The translations under genes were made by a program, and so were the position numbers. Positions 38,037-50,058 of a DNA stretch of 64,000 nucleotides are shown here, piece by piece (position 1 is the stretch's first letter; each line of letters begins with the position of its first letter). This stretch comes from Pseudomonas typographi (GTDB lineage Bacteria; Pseudomonadota; Gammaproteobacteria; Pseudomonadales; Pseudomonadaceae). Location: positions 1-64,000 of the forward strand of contig NZ_JAAOCA010000002.1 in NCBI RefSeq assembly GCF_014694385.1, in the 5' to 3' direction. The notes beneath the pieces are model-generated. The model did no database searches. It saw only the letters and a list, made by a program, of their open reading frames with translations, and was not told the DNA's origin.

Positions 38037-38558
38037 TCAGCGCAGGCCGCGTTGTTGTTCGTCGAGTTCGCGAATGTATTTGAAAACCTTGCGGCTGGCC
38101 GCGGGCGGCTTGTTCTGTGCCGCTTCGTGCTGCGCATGGCGGATCAGCTGCCGCACATGTTGGCGGTCGGCCTCGGGGTAGGCGGTAAAAAATGCCGCCA
38201 GGGCCTCATCACTGCCGCCGATCAGGCGATCACGCCAGCGCTCGAGGGTGTGAAAGCGCTCGTTGTACTGGCGCGTGGACGAGTCGAGCTGGTCGAGCAA
38301 CTGCAGGATCGCCTCGGTGTCTTGGTCGCGCATCAGTTTACCGATGAACTGGATGTGCCGCTTGCGCGCCGCGTTGGCCGTATGCTTGGGCGCATCCTCG
38401 ATGGCCCGGCGCAGGGCGTCGGTCAAGGGCAGGCGCGCGAGCACGTCGGCTTTGAGCGTGGCCAGGCGTTCGCCGAGCTCGGTCAGCGCATGAAGCTCGC
38501 GCTTAACCTGCGATTTGCTTTTTCCCTCGCCGAGGGAGTCGTCGTAAGAATCAACCAT
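38037..38558 (-). CDS. darP: Ribosome-associated protein DarP/YjgA (DUF615)
   Basis: The 173-residue product begins [20 protein letters not shown] and is highly charged and helical, with [20 protein letters not shown] and [20 protein letters not shown], both typical of YjgA. DarP helps late assembly of the 50S subunit. It lies on the minus strand between tldD and pmbA, an arrangement known in many gamma-proteobacteria. The frame stays open to 39539 but the extra part is antisense to pmbA and not similar to anything I recognise. Confidence 0.94.
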   Translation of the reverse strand: MVDSYDDSLGEGKSKSQVKRELHALTELGERLATLKADVLARLPLTDALRRAIEDAPKHTANAARKRHIQFIGKLMRDQDTEAILQLLDQLDSSTRQYNERFHTLERWRDRLIGGSDEALAAFFTAYPEADRQHVRQLIRHAQHEAAQNKPPAASRKVFKYIRELDEQQRGLR

Positions 38559-38657
38559 GGGGGCAGTCCGCTGAAAAACGCCGCCATGATACCCAGTCAC
38601 AGGCCGCTTGTGTGGCCTGGCCGTACTGAATAGCGAATGTGAAGTGTGGAGAGTGCC

Positions 38658-40004
38658 ATGAAAGCAGAGCAAAGCGTTGGGCGCGAGGACCTGCCCCAGT
38701 TGCACGCGCAGGTCGAGCAGATTCTCGCAGAGGCCAAACGCCAGGGCGCCACTGCCTGCGAAGTGGCGGTGTCGCTGGAGCAAGGGTTGTCTACCTCGGT
38801 TCGCCAGCGGGAAGTGGAAACCGTCGAGTTCAACCGTGACCAAGGCTTTGGCATTACCCTGTATGTGGGCCAGCGCAAGGGCTCGGCGAGTACCTCGGCT
38901 AGCGGCCCCAGCGCCATCGAGCAAACCGTGGCCGCGGCGCTGGCCATCGCCCAGCATACCTCTGAAGACCCTAGCGCCGGCTTGGCCGATGCAGCGCTGA
39001 TGGCCAAGCATGTGGAAGACTTCGACCTTTTCCACCCCTGGGCCATCACTCCTGAACAGGCTATCGAAAAGGCCCTGGCGGCAGAAGCGACCGCATTCGA
39101 CACCGACCCGCGCATCGTCAATGCCGATGGCACCACCGTGAACGTACACCAGGGCTGCCGTGTATACGGCAATAGCCACGGTTTCATCGGCGGTTATGCG
39201 TCGACGCGTAACACGCTGTCTTGCGTGATGATCGCCGAGGCCGACGGGCAGATGCAGCGGGATTACTGGTACGACTTCAACCGTGATGGCGAGCACTTGG
39301 CCAGCCCTGAATCCATTGGCCGGCGCGCCGCCGAACGTGCCGCCCGGCGCCTGGGTGCGCGGCCGGTGCCGACCTGCGAGGTACCGGTGCTGTTCAGTGC
39401 GGAACTGGCCAGCGGGTTGTTCGGCAGTTTTCTCTCGGCCATCTCCGGTGGCAACCTGTACCGCAAGTCTTCGTTCCTGGAAGGCCAATTGGGGCAGATG
39501 GTGTTTCCTGAATGGATGACCCTGGACGAGCGCCCGCATATCAAGGGCGGCCTGGCCAGTGCCTCGTTCGATGGTGACGGCCTGGCCACCTATGCCAAAC
39601 CGTTCGTCGAAAATGGCCGGTTGGTATCATATGTACTGGCCACCTACTCGGGTCGCAAACTGGGCATGCCCAGCACCGCGAACGCCGGCGGTGTGCATAA
39701 CCTGTTCGTGACCCTGGGTGGCGACGACCAGCAGGCGTTGATCCGCCGAATGGGCCGTGGGCTTTTGGTCACCGAACTGATGGGGCAAGGGCTGAACCTG
39801 GTCACCGGCGACTATTCCCGTGGGGCTGCGGGTTTTTGGGTGGAGAACGGCGAGATCCAGTTCCCTGTGCAGGAAGTCACCATCGCCGGCAACCTGCGCG
39901 ACATGCTCCAGCGCATCGTCGCGGTGGGCAACGACGTCGAAACCCGTAGCCATATCCACAGTGGTTCAGTGCTGATCGAGCGAATGACGGTGGCGGGCAG
40001 CTAA
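38658..40004 (+). CDS. pmbA: Metalloprotease subunit PmbA (TldE)
   Basis: The 448-residue protein begins [20 protein letters not shown] and has the TldE/PmbA pattern [40 protein letters not shown] and [14 protein letters not shown] [16 protein letters not shown]. It lacks the HExxxH site, as expected for the non-catalytic partner of TldD. ATG 38658 has GGAGAG upstream; an in-frame GTG four codons earlier is less likely. Confidence 0.95.
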   Translation: MKAEQSVGREDLPQLHAQVEQILAEAKRQGATACEVAVSLEQGLSTSVRQREVETVEFNRDQGFGITLYVGQRKGSASTSASGPSAIEQTVAAALAIAQHTSEDPSAGLADAALMAKHVEDFDLFHPWAITPEQAIEKALAAEATAFDTDPRIVNADGTTVNVHQGCRVYGNSHGFIGGYASTRNTLSCVMIAEADGQMQRDYWYDFNRDGEHLASPESIGRRAAERAARRLGARPVPTCEVPVLFSAELASGLFGSFLSAISGGNLYRKSSFLEGQLGQMVFPEWMTLDERPHIKGGLASASFDGDGLATYAKPFVENGRLVSYVLATYSGRKLGMPSTANAGGVHNLFVTLGGDDQQALIRRMGRGLLVTELMGQGLNLVTGDYSRGAAGFWVENGEIQFPVQEVTIAGNLRDMLQRIVAVGNDVETRSHIHSGSVLIERMTVAGS

Positions 40005-40085
40005 GCCCCGTTGGCCTCACAGGCTTCGGGCCCAGGGTTAAAACTGTGACGCCTGAAGCGTGCGAGCTCCCGCTTCGCTTGCACT

Positions 40086-40109
40086 GATTCTGATTATCAA
40101 ATAATAATA
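40086..40109 (+). promoter_or_regulatory. Fur-box-like site upstream of fagA
   Basis: An AT-rich stretch in an otherwise GC-rich region contains GATTCTGATTATCAAATAA (40086-40104), matching the 19-base Fur consensus at 11 positions by eye, with a second overlapping register to 40109. The fagA-fumC-orfX-sodA operon is known to be iron-repressed in P. aeruginosa, so the match is credible. Confidence 0.65.
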
Positions 40110-40141
40110 AAACGCATTACCGAAGCGAAACGGTTGATGCG

Positions 40142-40530
40142 ATGACGCCTGCTGCCCGTGAACTGCCTTACCTGGATGATTGGCGCTGGCTTGGCCAGCA
40201 GGTTCGCTGTGCAGTGCGCCCGGACGAACCGCGCTTGATCGATCATTACTTCGCCGCCGGGCGCTGCCTGGCTCGCCTCACCCCCATGGGGCCGCATGCC
40301 GTGGCCCAGGCCACCTTCCGCCTATTGCTCGCCACCGCTGGCGACGTGGCCTTGCCTTGGCATTGGCGTAACCAGTGCCTTGATCACGCCTGGCGCCCGT
40401 TGCGCGACTTGCACGGCTTGGCCAGCGACGCCACGGCGCTGCATCGGTGGCACGCCCATGCCCAGGCCCTGGCGCAGTGCGAGCTGTTGCCGTCGATTTC
40501 CTACCCAGAAACCCCAGAAGGACATCCCCG

Positions 40531-40534
<4 letters not shown>
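40142..40534 (+). CDS. fagA: Fur-associated gene product FagA
   Basis: The 130-residue protein begins MTPAARELPYLDDWRWLGQQ and is rich in Trp, His and Ala. It matches FagA by position, as first gene of fagA-fumC-orfX-sodA, and by size; its molecular function is unknown. The last bases overlap the fumC start (ATGA). The ribosome site is weak. Expression should rise under iron starvation through the Fur-like site 37 bases upstream. Confidence 0.85.
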
Positions 40535-41907
<1,373 letters not shown>

Positions 41908-41924
41908 CCGCCCTGGAGATCGCC

Positions 41925-42383
41925 ATGCAGCACTGGAGACACCTCATCGAGCGGGCCAACGGGCACTTTGAGCGCGGCGAACTGCTCGATGCCAGGGAGC
42001 ATTACCTGCAGGCCCTGGCCTGGGCGCAAACCCTCCTCGAGCGCTGGCCGGACCCAGACGAAGCCGTGGCTGCCTGCGTGGTCTCCCACCATAACCTGGC
42101 CGACCTACACCTACGCTTAGGCCAGCCGGAGGAAAGCGCCGAGTACCTGTGTGCCATTCACCAGCGCTTGTTGCTGGCCACGCAAGACCCGCGTTTGGGC
42201 CCGGCACTGCGCCAGGCGGCGCTGCGCCACAGCGGGCACACCTACACCGAATTGCTCGCCTTCATCCGCGAACACGGTGAGTACCCCCGTACCACCCGGC
42301 TGCTGGCGGGCAACCTGGATACCACCGGGTATACCGCGCTCGCCCCAAAGCGGCCTCCCACCCACCGATACGGAGTTCATTAA
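41925..42383 (+). CDS. Conserved hypothetical protein OrfX of the fagA-fumC-sodA operon
   Basis: The 152-residue product begins [20 protein letters not shown] and is helical, with TPR-like repeats ([40 protein letters not shown]). Several His and Cys residues are present. Function is unknown; the gene is consistently placed between fumC and sodA in pseudomonads. ATG 41925 has GGAG six bases upstream; a TTG at 41904 overlaps the fumC stop and is less likely. One base separates its stop from sodA. Confidence 0.85.
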   Translation: MQHWRHLIERANGHFERGELLDAREHYLQALAWAQTLLERWPDPDEAVAACVVSHHNLADLHLRLGQPEESAEYLCAIHQRLLLATQDPRLGPALRQAALRHSGHTYTELLAFIREHGEYPRTTRLLAGNLDTTGYTALAPKRPPTHRYGVH

Positions 42384-42384
42384 G

Positions 42385-43005
42385 ATGCCTTACCCTCATA
42401 AGCTGCCCAAGCTGCCCTACGCCTATGATGCGCTGGAGCCGCACATCGACAGCCAAACCATGGAAATCCACCACAGCAAACACCACCAAACCTACATCAA
42501 TAACCTCAATGCCGCCCTGGACGGCACTGAGTTCGCGCAGTGGCCACTGGAAAAACTGCTTGCCGAGGTCAAGCAATTGCCGCAGAACCTTCAGGGCCCG
42601 GTGATCAATCACGGCGGCGGCCACGCGAACCACTCGCTGTTTTGGGAAGTGATGGCGCCCAATGCCGGTGGCTTGCCGCAAGGCACCGTGGCCAAGGCGA
42701 TCGATGCCGACCTGGGCGGCTTCGCGGCCTTCAAGGACGCATTCACCAAGGCCGCCCTCAGCCGCTTCGGCAGTGGCTGGGCATGGTTAAGCGTAACCCC
42801 GGAGAAAAAACTGCTGGTTCAGAGCAGCGCTAACCAGGACAGCCCCCTAATGGCCGGCCATACGCCCATTCTTGGCCTGGACGTATGGGAGCATGCGTAT
42901 TACCTCAAGTACCAGAACCGCCGCCCGGAATACATCGATGCCTTCTATAACGTCGTCAACTGGCCTGAAGTCGAGAAACGCTACCAAGCCGCCATCGCCG
43001 GCTGA
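42385..43005 (+). CDS. sodA: Manganese superoxide dismutase
   Basis: The 206-residue enzyme has the four metal ligands His29 (MEIHHSKHH), His83 (GHANHSLFW), Asp166 and His170 (DVWEHAYY). Gln151 in ANQDSPLM is the residue that marks manganese-type enzymes. It removes superoxide when iron is short and the iron enzyme SodB cannot be loaded. It is the last gene of the fagA operon and therefore probably Fur-repressed. The frame upstream to 42151 overlaps orfX and is ignored. Confidence 0.96.
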   Translation: MPYPHKLPKLPYAYDALEPHIDSQTMEIHHSKHHQTYINNLNAALDGTEFAQWPLEKLLAEVKQLPQNLQGPVINHGGGHANHSLFWEVMAPNAGGLPQGTVAKAIDADLGGFAAFKDAFTKAALSRFGSGWAWLSVTPEKKLLVQSSANQDSPLMAGHTPILGLDVWEHAYYLKYQNRRPEYIDAFYNVVNWPEVEKRYQAAIAG

Positions 43006-43015
43006 TCCTCAGGCC

Positions 43016-43915
43016 GTGGGCAAACGTACCGACAACTTGTCGGTCAGCAGTGTTCGCCTGTTCCAACTGGCCTTGGGCAGTGTACTGCTGCTGGCGGGGT
43101 TTTCCCTGCTGGCGGCACAAGGGCTGGAATGGCTGGGGTTGGCCCCAGGCATACTGCGCGCATTGGAAGGCGGTGCCCTATGTGCCTTAGGCACTGCCCT
43201 GGGCGCAGTACCGGTGCTGGTGATTCGCAACATGCCCGTGGCGGTTGCCGATACCTTGCTCGGTTTCGGCGCCGGCGTGATGCTGGCCGCAACGGCGTTT
43301 TCGTTGGTTCTACCGGGCTTGGAGGCGGCCGCTGTATTAGGGCTTTCGGCGTGGGGGGCAGGTGCACTGGTCAGTTTTGGCATCATGCTGGGCGCCATGG
43401 CGCTGTATGTGCTCGACCGCAAGGTGGCCGGCACCGGGCCTGAAGCGCTGGTATCGGCTCCTGGGCGCCCGGTGATACCGGCGCGTATCTGGCTGTTCGT
43501 GATCGCTATCGTTGTGCACAACATCCCTGAAGGCATGGCGGTTGGCGTTTCGGCTGGCGGCGGCATGGAGGGTGCCAATAGCCTGGCCATCGGCATTGCC
43601 CTGCAGGATGTACCCGAAGGGTTAGTCATTGCCTTGGTATTGGCCGGTGCCGGAATGTCACGGGTGCGTGCATTTCTGATCGGCGCGGCGTCGGGGCTGG
43701 TAGAGCCGGTATTCGCGGTGCTGTGTGGCTGGTTGGTCACCGTGGCACAGCTGTTATTGCCATTGGGCTTGGCCGGTGCCGGCGGGGCGATGCTGTTGGT
43801 GGTCACCCACGAGATCATCCCGGAATCGCGCAGCAACGGCCATCACAAGCTGGCGAGCTTGGGGCTGTGCGTGGGGTTCTGCCTGATGATGATGCTGGAC
43901 ACAGCGTTGGGCTGA
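43016..43915 (+). CDS. ZIP family divalent metal transporter
   Basis: The product (299 residues from GTG 43016) has about eight spans and the ZIP metal-path motifs HNIPEGMAVGV in span 4 and QDVPEGLVIAL in span 5. ZIP proteins import Zn, Mn or Fe. Its place ten bases after sodA suggests co-transcription and a role in manganese supply for the Mn enzyme, which is inference. The start is uncertain: GTG 43016 and TTG 43037 are both possible and neither has a strong ribosome site. Convergent with ptsO. Confidence 0.87.
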   Translation: MGKRTDNLSVSSVRLFQLALGSVLLLAGFSLLAAQGLEWLGLAPGILRALEGGALCALGTALGAVPVLVIRNMPVAVADTLLGFGAGVMLAATAFSLVLPGLEAAAVLGLSAWGAGALVSFGIMLGAMALYVLDRKVAGTGPEALVSAPGRPVIPARIWLFVIAIVVHNIPEGMAVGVSAGGGMEGANSLAIGIALQDVPEGLVIALVLAGAGMSRVRAFLIGAASGLVEPVFAVLCGWLVTVAQLLLPLGLAGAGGAMLLVVTHEIIPESRSNGHHKLASLGLCVGFCLMMMLDTALG

Positions 43916-43930
43916 TGGACGCGGCGCTGG

Positions 43931-44203
43931 TTATTCGCCTTCATCGAATTTATCGTTGATCAGGCGCACTAGCGCGTCGAGCGCATCCTCGGCCTGCTCG
44001 CCTTCTGTGTTCAGGTGAAGCTGCGTGCCTTTACCGGCGGCGAGCATCATAACCGCCATGATGCTCTTGCCATCTACGAGTTGGTCGGCCGCACGGCCGA
44101 CTTTGACCTGGCAGGGAAACCGCCCGGCGACACCGACGAATTTCGCAGCCGCCCGCGCATGCAGGCCCAGCTTGTTGATGATGGTGATGTCGAGTGCGGG
44201 CAT
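43931..44203 (-). CDS. ptsO: NPr phosphocarrier of the nitrogen PTS
   Basis: The 90-residue HPr homologue has phospho-acceptor His15 in KLGLHARAAAKFV and Ser47 in DGKSIMAVMML. NPr takes phosphate from PtsP (EI-Ntr) and passes it to PtsN. ATG 44203 aligns with HPr length; the upstream extension to 44236 is not used. Gap to rapZ is 29 bases; it is the distal gene of rpoN-hpf-ptsN-rapZ-ptsO. Confidence 0.95.
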   Translation of the reverse strand: MPALDITIINKLGLHARAAAKFVGVAGRFPCQVKVGRAADQLVDGKSIMAVMMLAAGKGTQLHLNTEGEQAEDALDALVRLINDKFDEGE

Positions 44204-44232
44204 TGCAGGGCAGGTCCTTTCAATTAAAGCGT

Positions 44233-45090
44233 TCAATTCAAGTCACGATGGCGGACTTGTACGTTCTTCAAAGTTTGTTGCAGTTCGCAGCCCAGGCGGT
44301 GGGTGAGGTACACCGAGCGGTGATGCCCGCCGGTGCAGCCAATGGCAACGGTCACGTAGGCGCGGTTACTGGCGGCAAACCGAGGTAACCATTTGGCCAG
44401 GTAGGCGTGGATATCCTGGTACATGTCTTGTACATCTGGCGATGCTGCCAGGTAGTCGATGACCGGCTGGTCCAGCCCGGAATGTTCCCGCAACTCAGGT
44501 TTCCAGTAAGGGTTGGGCAGGCAGCGCACGTCGAACACCACATCTGCATCGATCGGCACACCGCGCTTGAAACCGAATGACTCGATCAAAAAAGCGGTGC
44601 CAGCGTCCGGCTTGTTAAGCAGGCGCAGCTTGATCATGTCACGCAGTTGATACAGGTTCAGGCTGGCGGTGTTGATCTTGAGGTCGGCCAGGTCTGCAAT
44701 AGGCCCGAGCAGTTCGCTTTCTACCCGGATCGCCTCGGCCAGCGAGCGCTCGGCGCTGCTCAGCGGGTGGCGCCGGCGGGTTTCGGAAAAACGTTTGAGC
44801 AGGGTGTCTTCGTCAGCGTCCAGGTACAGCACATCACACTGGATATGTTTGGCGCGTACCTCTTCGAGTAGCTCGGGAAACCGGCTCAGGTGGCTGGGCA
44901 AGTTGCGTGCGTCAATCGATACGGCCACCAGCGGTTGGGCCAGCTCCGTGTGCAGTAGCACACGCTCGGCCAATTGAGGAAGCAACCCTGCGGGCAAGTT
45001 GTCGATGCAATAGAAACCGCTGTCTTCCAGCACATCCAGCGCGGTACTTTTGCCGGAGCCGGAACGGCCGCTGACGATGATCAGGCGCAT
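44233..45090 (-). CDS. rapZ: RNase adapter protein RapZ
   Basis: The 285-residue protein has Walker [10 protein letters not shown] at residues 8-16 and the C-terminal [15 protein letters not shown] motif of the RNA-binding domain. In E. coli RapZ binds GlmZ sRNA and recruits RNase E to control GlmS; in pseudomonads the targets are less clear. The conserved position after ptsN is diagnostic. Two bases separate it from the ptsN stop. Confidence 0.95.
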   Translation of the reverse strand: MRLIIVSGRSGSGKSTALDVLEDSGFYCIDNLPAGLLPQLAERVLLHTELAQPLVAVSIDARNLPSHLSRFPELLEEVRAKHIQCDVLYLDADEDTLLKRFSETRRRHPLSSAERSLAEAIRVESELLGPIADLADLKINTASLNLYQLRDMIKLRLLNKPDAGTAFLIESFGFKRGVPIDADVVFDVRCLPNPYWKPELREHSGLDQPVIDYLAASPDVQDMYQDIHAYLAKWLPRFAASNRAYVTVAIGCTGGHHRSVYLTHRLGCELQQTLKNVQVRHRDLN

Positions 45091-45092
45091 GG

Positions 45093-45557
45093 CTAATGAC
45101 TCTGTTGGTCGTCCAGAACCACCTGGTACAGGGCTTCATTGTCCCTGGCCGAGCGCAATTTGTCGCGAACATCTTTGCGGTCGAGCATGCTGGCGATCTG
45201 GCGCAAGAGTTCGAGATGTTCGTCGGTCGCGGCCTGCGGCACCAGCAGTACGAACAGCAAGTCGACCGGGATGCCATCGATGGCGTCGAATTCGACCGGG
45301 TGATCGAGCTGCAACAGCGCGCTAATGGGGGATGGGCAGCCGGCCAGCCGACAATGGGGAATGGCAATGCCTTTGCCGAAGCCTGTGGAGCCCAGACGTT
45401 CGCGCGCCAATAGCGCCTCGTAGACGTCCAGGCTGCCTAGGTCCGGTAAATCACGGGCCACCAGCTTGGCAATCTGTTCCAGTACGCGTTTTTTACTGCC
45501 GCCCGGCTCGTTCACCAAGCAACGGCCGGGGGTCAGGATCTGTTCGATTCGGATCAT
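45093..45557 (-). CDS. ptsN: Nitrogen-regulatory EIIA (PtsN)
   Basis: The 154-residue EIIA-Ntr has the phosphorylated His68 in GIAIPHCRL and the surrounding [10 protein letters not shown]. It is the terminal acceptor of the nitrogen PTS and controls potassium transport, polyhydroxyalkanoate synthesis and sigma-54 promoters in Pseudomonas. Eleven bases separate it from hpf. Confidence 0.96.
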   Translation of the reverse strand: MIRIEQILTPGRCLVNEPGGSKKRVLEQIAKLVARDLPDLGSLDVYEALLARERLGSTGFGKGIAIPHCRLAGCPSPISALLQLDHPVEFDAIDGIPVDLLFVLLVPQAATDEHLELLRQIASMLDRKDVRDKLRSARDNEALYQVVLDDQQSH

Positions 45558-45568
45558 GGGAGGTGTGA

Positions 45569-45877
45569 TCAGCGAGCCGCCGCACCTTGAAAGAGGCTCT
45601 GCTGTTTTTCCTTGTGTTTGAGCAGTTGCCTGTCGAGTTTGTCCGTCAGCAGGTCGATGGCGGCGTACATGTCGTCATGTTCTGCGTTGGCCACTACCTC
45701 GCCGCCGGGCACCCGCAGGGTGGCTTCGATTTTTTGTTTGAGCTTTTCAACTTCCATGATCACCTGCACGTTGGTGATCTTGTCGAAATGCCTTTCGAGC
45801 TTGGCAAGCTTGTCGCCAATGTATTCACGCATGGCGTCGGTCACATCCAGTTGATGCCCACTGATGTTGACTTGCAT
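45569..45877 (-). CDS. hpf: Ribosome hibernation promoting factor
   Basis: The 102-residue protein begins MQVNISGHQLDVTDAMREYI and shows the HPF/YfiA fold pattern with KLERHFDKITNVQVIMEVEK and DDMYAAIDLLTDKLDRQLLK. It is the short form, which promotes 100S dimers in stationary phase together with RMF. Located between rpoN and ptsN as usual. Confidence 0.96.
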   Translation of the reverse strand: MQVNISGHQLDVTDAMREYIGDKLAKLERHFDKITNVQVIMEVEKLKQKIEATLRVPGGEVVANAEHDDMYAAIDLLTDKLDRQLLKHKEKQQSLFQGAAAR

Positions 45878-45983
45878 ACCGCTTCTCCTTATTGCCAGTG
45901 CATAAAGAAGCAGACCAATGACCTGCCCCCTGGACGCGGATGCCTAGGCAGCAGCCATGCCACCCCGGCGGGCACCCGGTGGG

Positions 45984-47498
45984 CTACATCAACCGCTTGC
46001 GTTCGCTCGACGGCGCAATCCCCAGGGATTCGCGATATTTGGCGACAGTGCGGCGGGCTACCTGGATGCCTTGTGCCTCCAGTAAACCAGCGATCTTACT
46101 GTCACTCAATGGCTTTTTCTGATTTTCCGCCGCGACGAGTTTCTTGATGATCGCGCGGATTGCCGTGGACGAGCATTCACCGCCTTCGGAGGTGCTTACG
46201 TGGCTGGAGAAAAAGTATTTCAACTCGTAGATGCCACGGGGCGTGTGCATGTATTTTTGCGTCGTGACACGGGAGATGGTCGACTCGTGCATGCCCACCG
46301 CTTCGGCAATGTCGTGCAGTACCAGTGGCTTCATCGCCTCGTCGCCGTAGTCTAGGAAGCCCCGCTGGTGCTCGACGATCTGGGTAGATACCTTCATCAG
46401 GGTTTCGTTGCGGCTCTGCAGGCTCTTGATGAACCAACGCGCTTCTTGCAACTGGTTACGCATGAAGGTGTTGTCGGTGCTGGTGTCGGCGCGGCGCACG
46501 AAGCCGGCATATTGGGGGTTCACGCGCAAGCGGGGGACAGCCTCCTGGTTCAGTTCGACCAGCCAGCGATCCCTGTCCTTGCGTACGATCACGTCGGGTA
46601 CGACGTATTCCGGTTCGCTGGAGGCAATCTGTGAGCCGGGGCGTGGGTTGAGGCTTTGCACCAGCTCGATGACCTGGCGCAGTTCGTCTTCCCTGATTTT
46701 CATACGGCGCATCAGTTGGCTGTAATCGCGATTGCCGAGCAGGTCGATATAGTCTGTAACCAGGCGCTGTGCCAGGGCTAGCCAGGGTGTTTTGGCCGGC
46801 AATTGCCGCAACTGCAATGCCAGGCATTCGCTGAGGTTGCGCGCAGCGACTCCAGCGGGCTCGAATTGCTGGATACGGTGCAGCACCGCTTCGATCTCGT
46901 CCAGTTCGATGTCCAGCTCCGGGTCGAACGCTTCGCAAATCTCGTCCAGGGTCGCTTCCAGGTAGCCCTGGTCGTTGATACTGTCGATCAACGTTACCGC
47001 GATCAGGCGGTCGTTATCCGACATGGGCGCCAGGTTCAGTTGCCACAGCAGGTGGCTTTGCAGGCTCTCACCGGCGGAGGTGCGCGTGGTGAAGTCCCAC
47101 TCGTCATCATCGCTGCTGGGCAGGTTGCTGGCGCTGGTCTGGTAAACGTCCTCCCAGGCGGTGTCGACGGGCAGCTCGTTGGGAATGCGCTCGTTCCAAT
47201 CGCCTTCTTCGCCGCCTTCGCTACCGTTACTGGGGGCGCTTTCCTGGTAGGTACTTTCCTGGAAGCTGTCCTCTTGGGCTTCCCCATTGGCCTTCGTTTC
47301 TACATGGTCGGCCAGGGGGTCGGTGGTATCGAAATCTTCGCCCTCTTCCTGGCGCTCGAGCATGGGGTTGGAGTCCAGTGCCTCCTGGATTTCCTGCTGC
47401 AGGTCCAGGGTGGAAAGCTGGAGAAGGCGGATGGCCTGTTGCAACTGCGGCGTCATCGTCAGTTGCTGGCCCATTTTTAGGACAAGCGATGGTTTCAT
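45984..47498 (-). CDS. rpoN: RNA polymerase sigma-54 factor
   Basis: The 504-residue factor begins [20 protein letters not shown] with the activator-interaction region I, then an acidic region II (residues about 50-130, rich in Glu and Asp), the core-binding region and the C-terminal DNA-binding part. The RpoN box [10 protein letters not shown] near residue 481 recognises the -24 element. Sigma-54 needs enhancer-binding proteins and drives nitrogen, motility and many catabolic genes. It lies 189 bases after lptB, so it has its own promoter region. ATG 47498 agrees with family length. Confidence 0.97.
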   Translation of the reverse strand: MKPSLVLKMGQQLTMTPQLQQAIRLLQLSTLDLQQEIQEALDSNPMLERQEEGEDFDTTDPLADHVETKANGEAQEDSFQESTYQESAPSNGSEGGEEGDWNERIPNELPVDTAWEDVYQTSASNLPSSDDDEWDFTTRTSAGESLQSHLLWQLNLAPMSDNDRLIAVTLIDSINDQGYLEATLDEICEAFDPELDIELDEIEAVLHRIQQFEPAGVAARNLSECLALQLRQLPAKTPWLALAQRLVTDYIDLLGNRDYSQLMRRMKIREDELRQVIELVQSLNPRPGSQIASSEPEYVVPDVIVRKDRDRWLVELNQEAVPRLRVNPQYAGFVRRADTSTDNTFMRNQLQEARWFIKSLQSRNETLMKVSTQIVEHQRGFLDYGDEAMKPLVLHDIAEAVGMHESTISRVTTQKYMHTPRGIYELKYFFSSHVSTSEGGECSSTAIRAIIKKLVAAENQKKPLSDSKIAGLLEAQGIQVARRTVAKYRESLGIAPSSERKRLM

Positions 47499-47687
47499 GG
47501 TGGAAGCTAGACACCTTGTTCTGCCGGCGCGGGGCGCCATCCACTACACACTGGCACCCTAACAACGGGTGGCAGCCTTAAGCAAATTATATGCCTGAAA
47601 ACCGGCTGCTTGCCTAGTGTTCTTGATCGAAAGTTAGGCCAACCGCCACCTGGTCATTGCCCCAGCCGGCAAAACCGGCATGCCGGG

Positions 47688-48413
47688 TCACAGCCGGAAC
47701 TCATGCCCCAAGTAGACTTCCTTGACCAGTTGGTTGCCCAGGATAGTTTGCGCGTCGCCTTCGGCGATCAACTGACCGTCGTTGACGATATAGGCGATTT
47801 CACAGATGTCCAGGGTTTCGCGAACGTTATGGTCGGTGATCAGTACGCCGATGCCCTTGTTCTTGAGGTGGTGGATGATTTGTTTGATATCGCCGACCGA
47901 GATGGGGTCTACCCCGGCGAAGGGTTCATCGAGCAGGATAAACTTCGGCGAGGTGGCTAGCGCCCGGGCGATTTCCACCCGGCGCCGCTCGCCGCCGGAC
48001 AAGCTCATGCCCAGGTTGTCGCGAATATGCGTGATGTGGAACTCTTGCAACAGGCTTTCGAGTTCCGCGCGCCGCCCGGCGGCGTCCAGGTCGCTGCGGG
48101 TTTCGAGGATCGCCAGGATGTTATTGGCCACCGACAGCTTACGAAAGATCGAAGCCTCCTGCGGCAGGTAGCCGATACCGGAGCGCGCCCGGCCATGCAT
48201 CGGCTGGTGGCTGACGTCGAGCTCGTCGATCAGTACCCGACCTTGGTCGGCCTGTACCAAACCCACGATCATGTAGAAACAGGTGGTTTTGCCGGCCCCG
48301 TTGGGGCCCAGTAGGCCAACGATCTGCCCGCTGTCTATCGACAGGCTGACATCCCGCACGACTTGGCGGCCCTTGTAGCTCTTGGCCAGGTGCTGAGCCT
48401 TAAGAGTTGCCAT
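47688..48413 (-). CDS. lptB: LPS export ATPase LptB
   Basis: The 241-residue ATPase has Walker [12 protein letters not shown], signature [15 protein letters not shown], Walker [14 protein letters not shown] and H-loop [10 protein letters not shown]. It powers the LptB2FGC complex that pulls lipopolysaccharide out of the inner membrane. The start overlaps the lptA stop by one base. LptF and LptG are not in the window. Confidence 0.97.
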   Translation of the reverse strand: MATLKAQHLAKSYKGRQVVRDVSLSIDSGQIVGLLGPNGAGKTTCFYMIVGLVQADQGRVLIDELDVSHQPMHGRARSGIGYLPQEASIFRKLSVANNILAILETRSDLDAAGRRAELESLLQEFHITHIRDNLGMSLSGGERRRVEIARALATSPKFILLDEPFAGVDPISVGDIKQIIHHLKNKGIGVLITDHNVRETLDICEIAYIVNDGQLIAEGDAQTILGNQLVKEVYLGHEFRL

Positions 48414-48964
48414 TACTGCGCCTTCTGCGGTTGGTCGGTTTTTTTCTTCGGTTGGATCACCATGTCGATGCGCGGCTGCGGCGCGGTGATCTTCGAGCCG
48501 GTGCCGCGCCCGGCGTTGGCGATTTGCTTGACCGTGTCGTAGACGATTTTTTCGCCGGTGGACACGTTGCCATCGTTCACCACTTTCGCGCGGTCGGTAA
48601 GGATGATGCGGTCCTGGCTAGCCAGGTAGTCGATGGTGACCGCCCAGGCCTGGACGATGGGTTTGTTGACCGCCGGCTTCTGCTCGTAATAGGCAAGGTT
48701 GCCCACCGAGGTGAAAGTTTTCACATCGCCATTGTCGTCACGGGTAACGGTCACCTTGTTGCCGGTGATCTTCATGGTGCCCTGGGTGATGATCACATCG
48801 CCGGTGTAAACCGCTACACCCTGTTTGTCATCGAGCTGGGAGCTGTCGGCCTGGATGTGGATAGGCTGGTCACGGTCGGTCGGCAACGCCAGGGCGGTGA
48901 CGCTCGCGAGCGCAGCACTCAGGCCAAGCAGAATGGGAAGAGTTTTAGCGAGAGCGAGCGTCAT
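48413..48964 (-). CDS. lptA: LPS transport periplasmic protein LptA
   Basis: The 183-residue protein begins [20 protein letters not shown], a signal peptide, and continues with the OstA/LptA beta-jellyroll: [20 protein letters not shown] and [20 protein letters not shown]. LptA monomers form the periplasmic bridge that carries LPS to LptDE. The start overlaps the end of lptC by 20 bases. Confidence 0.95.
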   Translation of the reverse strand: MTLALAKTLPILLGLSAALASVTALALPTDRDQPIHIQADSSQLDDKQGVAVYTGDVIITQGTMKITGNKVTVTRDDNGDVKTFTSVGNLAYYEQKPAVNKPIVQAWAVTIDYLASQDRIILTDRAKVVNDGNVSTGEKIVYDTVKQIANAGRGTGSKITAPQPRIDMVIQPKKKTDQPQKAQ

Positions 48965-49523
48965 ACTGTCCTCTTACGTTGGACAGCAAGTCTACCTTGC
49001 TGTCTTTCAAATACGCTTTCATGCCTTTGGCCGTGGTAACCCCATTGGCGCCATCAATTCTAACGTTCTGGTCGGTTTCGGCATATTGCCTGCGGGGAAA
49101 AACCGTGGCGCGGCTGGTGTTGATGATCGTGGTGCGGGCTTTCTGGTCGGTACGGTTGAACTTCACCGCGTCGATCAGTTCGACCTGCGTGCCGTCGGGG
49201 TTGACCTCGGCGCGATCGCTGCGCACGTGCCAGGGGTAGGTGGTGCCGCGGTAAATCTGCATTTCAGGCTGTGTCACGTAGGACACCTCGTTGGCCTGCT
49301 TGTGCTCGACCTTATCGGCGGTCAGTTCATATTGCACGCTGCCATCTTCCATATATTGAACAGTGTGGGTATGGGTGGCGTAGTAGTCGATCAGGTTTTC
49401 ATCGACCGCCGCGGGCTCGTTGTCCATGAACCGCTCAGGTGTGATGCGCCAGTAACCGATGGCGCCGACAACCAGTGTCACCACCAACAGCGCTATGATA
49501 TTGCGAAACAGCTTGTTCTGCAT
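48945..49523 (-). CDS. lptC: LPS export protein LptC
   Basis: The 192-residue protein has one N-terminal span (NIIALLVVTLVVGAIGYW) and a periplasmic OstA-like domain (SVQYELTADKVEHKQANEVS, TTAKGMKAYLKDSKVDLLSN). LptC accepts LPS from LptFG and passes it to LptA. It overlaps lptA by 20 bases and follows kdsC by 10, so the Kdo and transport genes form one operon. Confidence 0.95.
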   Translation of the reverse strand: MQNKLFRNIIALLVVTLVVGAIGYWRITPERFMDNEPAAVDENLIDYYATHTHTVQYMEDGSVQYELTADKVEHKQANEVSYVTQPEMQIYRGTTYPWHVRSDRAEVNPDGTQVELIDAVKFNRTDQKARTTIINTSRATVFPRRQYAETDQNVRIDGANGVTTAKGMKAYLKDSKVDLLSNVRGQYDARSR

Positions 49524-49533
49524 GGGCGGGCCC

Positions 49534-50058
49534 TTAGAGGTAGCTGCGAAGCAAGGCGTCGAGCTTACCTTGGGCGTGCAGGATCAACTCGCAGAACTCG
49601 CGGGCCGCGCCTTCTCCACCACGGGCCTGGGTCAACCCGGCGGCATGCTCGCGCACGTAGGGCGCGGCATTGGCCACTGCCATCCCCAGGCCGACGCGGC
49701 GAATCACCGGCAAGTCGGGCAGGTCGTCGCCCAGGTAGGCGACGTCCTGGTATTCCAGGCCCAATTGCGCGAGCAGCCCGTCGAGCACCACCTGTTTGTC
49801 TTCGCGGCCTTGGTAAAGGTGGGCAATGCCCAGGTTCTTGGCACGGCGCTCGACGGCCGGGCTGGTGCGCCCGCTGATGATGGCCGTGATCACGCCAGAT
49901 TGGCCCAACATTTTGATGCCATGGCCGTCGAGGGTGTTGAAGGCCTTGAATTCGCTGCCGTCTTCGAGAAAATACAGACGCCCGTCGGTGAGCACACCAT
50001 CGACATCGAATACCGCGAGTTTCACGCGCTTGGCGCGTTCGAGCAGGTTAGCGTTCAT
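49534..50058 (-). CDS. kdsC: 3-deoxy-D-manno-octulosonate 8-phosphate phosphatase
   Basis: The 174-residue HAD enzyme has motif I FDVDGVLTDG, motif II IISGRTS and motif III GDDLPDLPVI. It removes phosphate from Kdo-8-phosphate, a step of the LPS inner-core sugar pathway. It lacks a cap domain, like other KdsC tetramers. Its ATG directly abuts the kdsD stop. Confidence 0.96.
   Translation of the reverse strand: MNANLLERAKRVKLAVFDVDGVLTDGRLYFLEDGSEFKAFNTLDGHGIKMLGQSGVITAIISGRTSPAVERRAKNLGIAHLYQGREDKQVVLDGLLAQLGLEYQDVAYLGDDLPDLPVIRRVGLGMAVANAAPYVREHAAGLTQARGGEGAAREFCELILHAQGKLDALLRSYL

Noticed and set aside
38559..39539. Long minus-strand extension upstream of darP
   Set aside because: Antisense to pmbA, no similarity to the DarP family, and the real DarP N-terminus begins at 38558.
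40023..40076. Terminator after pmbA
   Set aside because: Only short complementary segments (GCTTC with GAAGC; GAAGCG with CGCTTC) with large loops and no T run.
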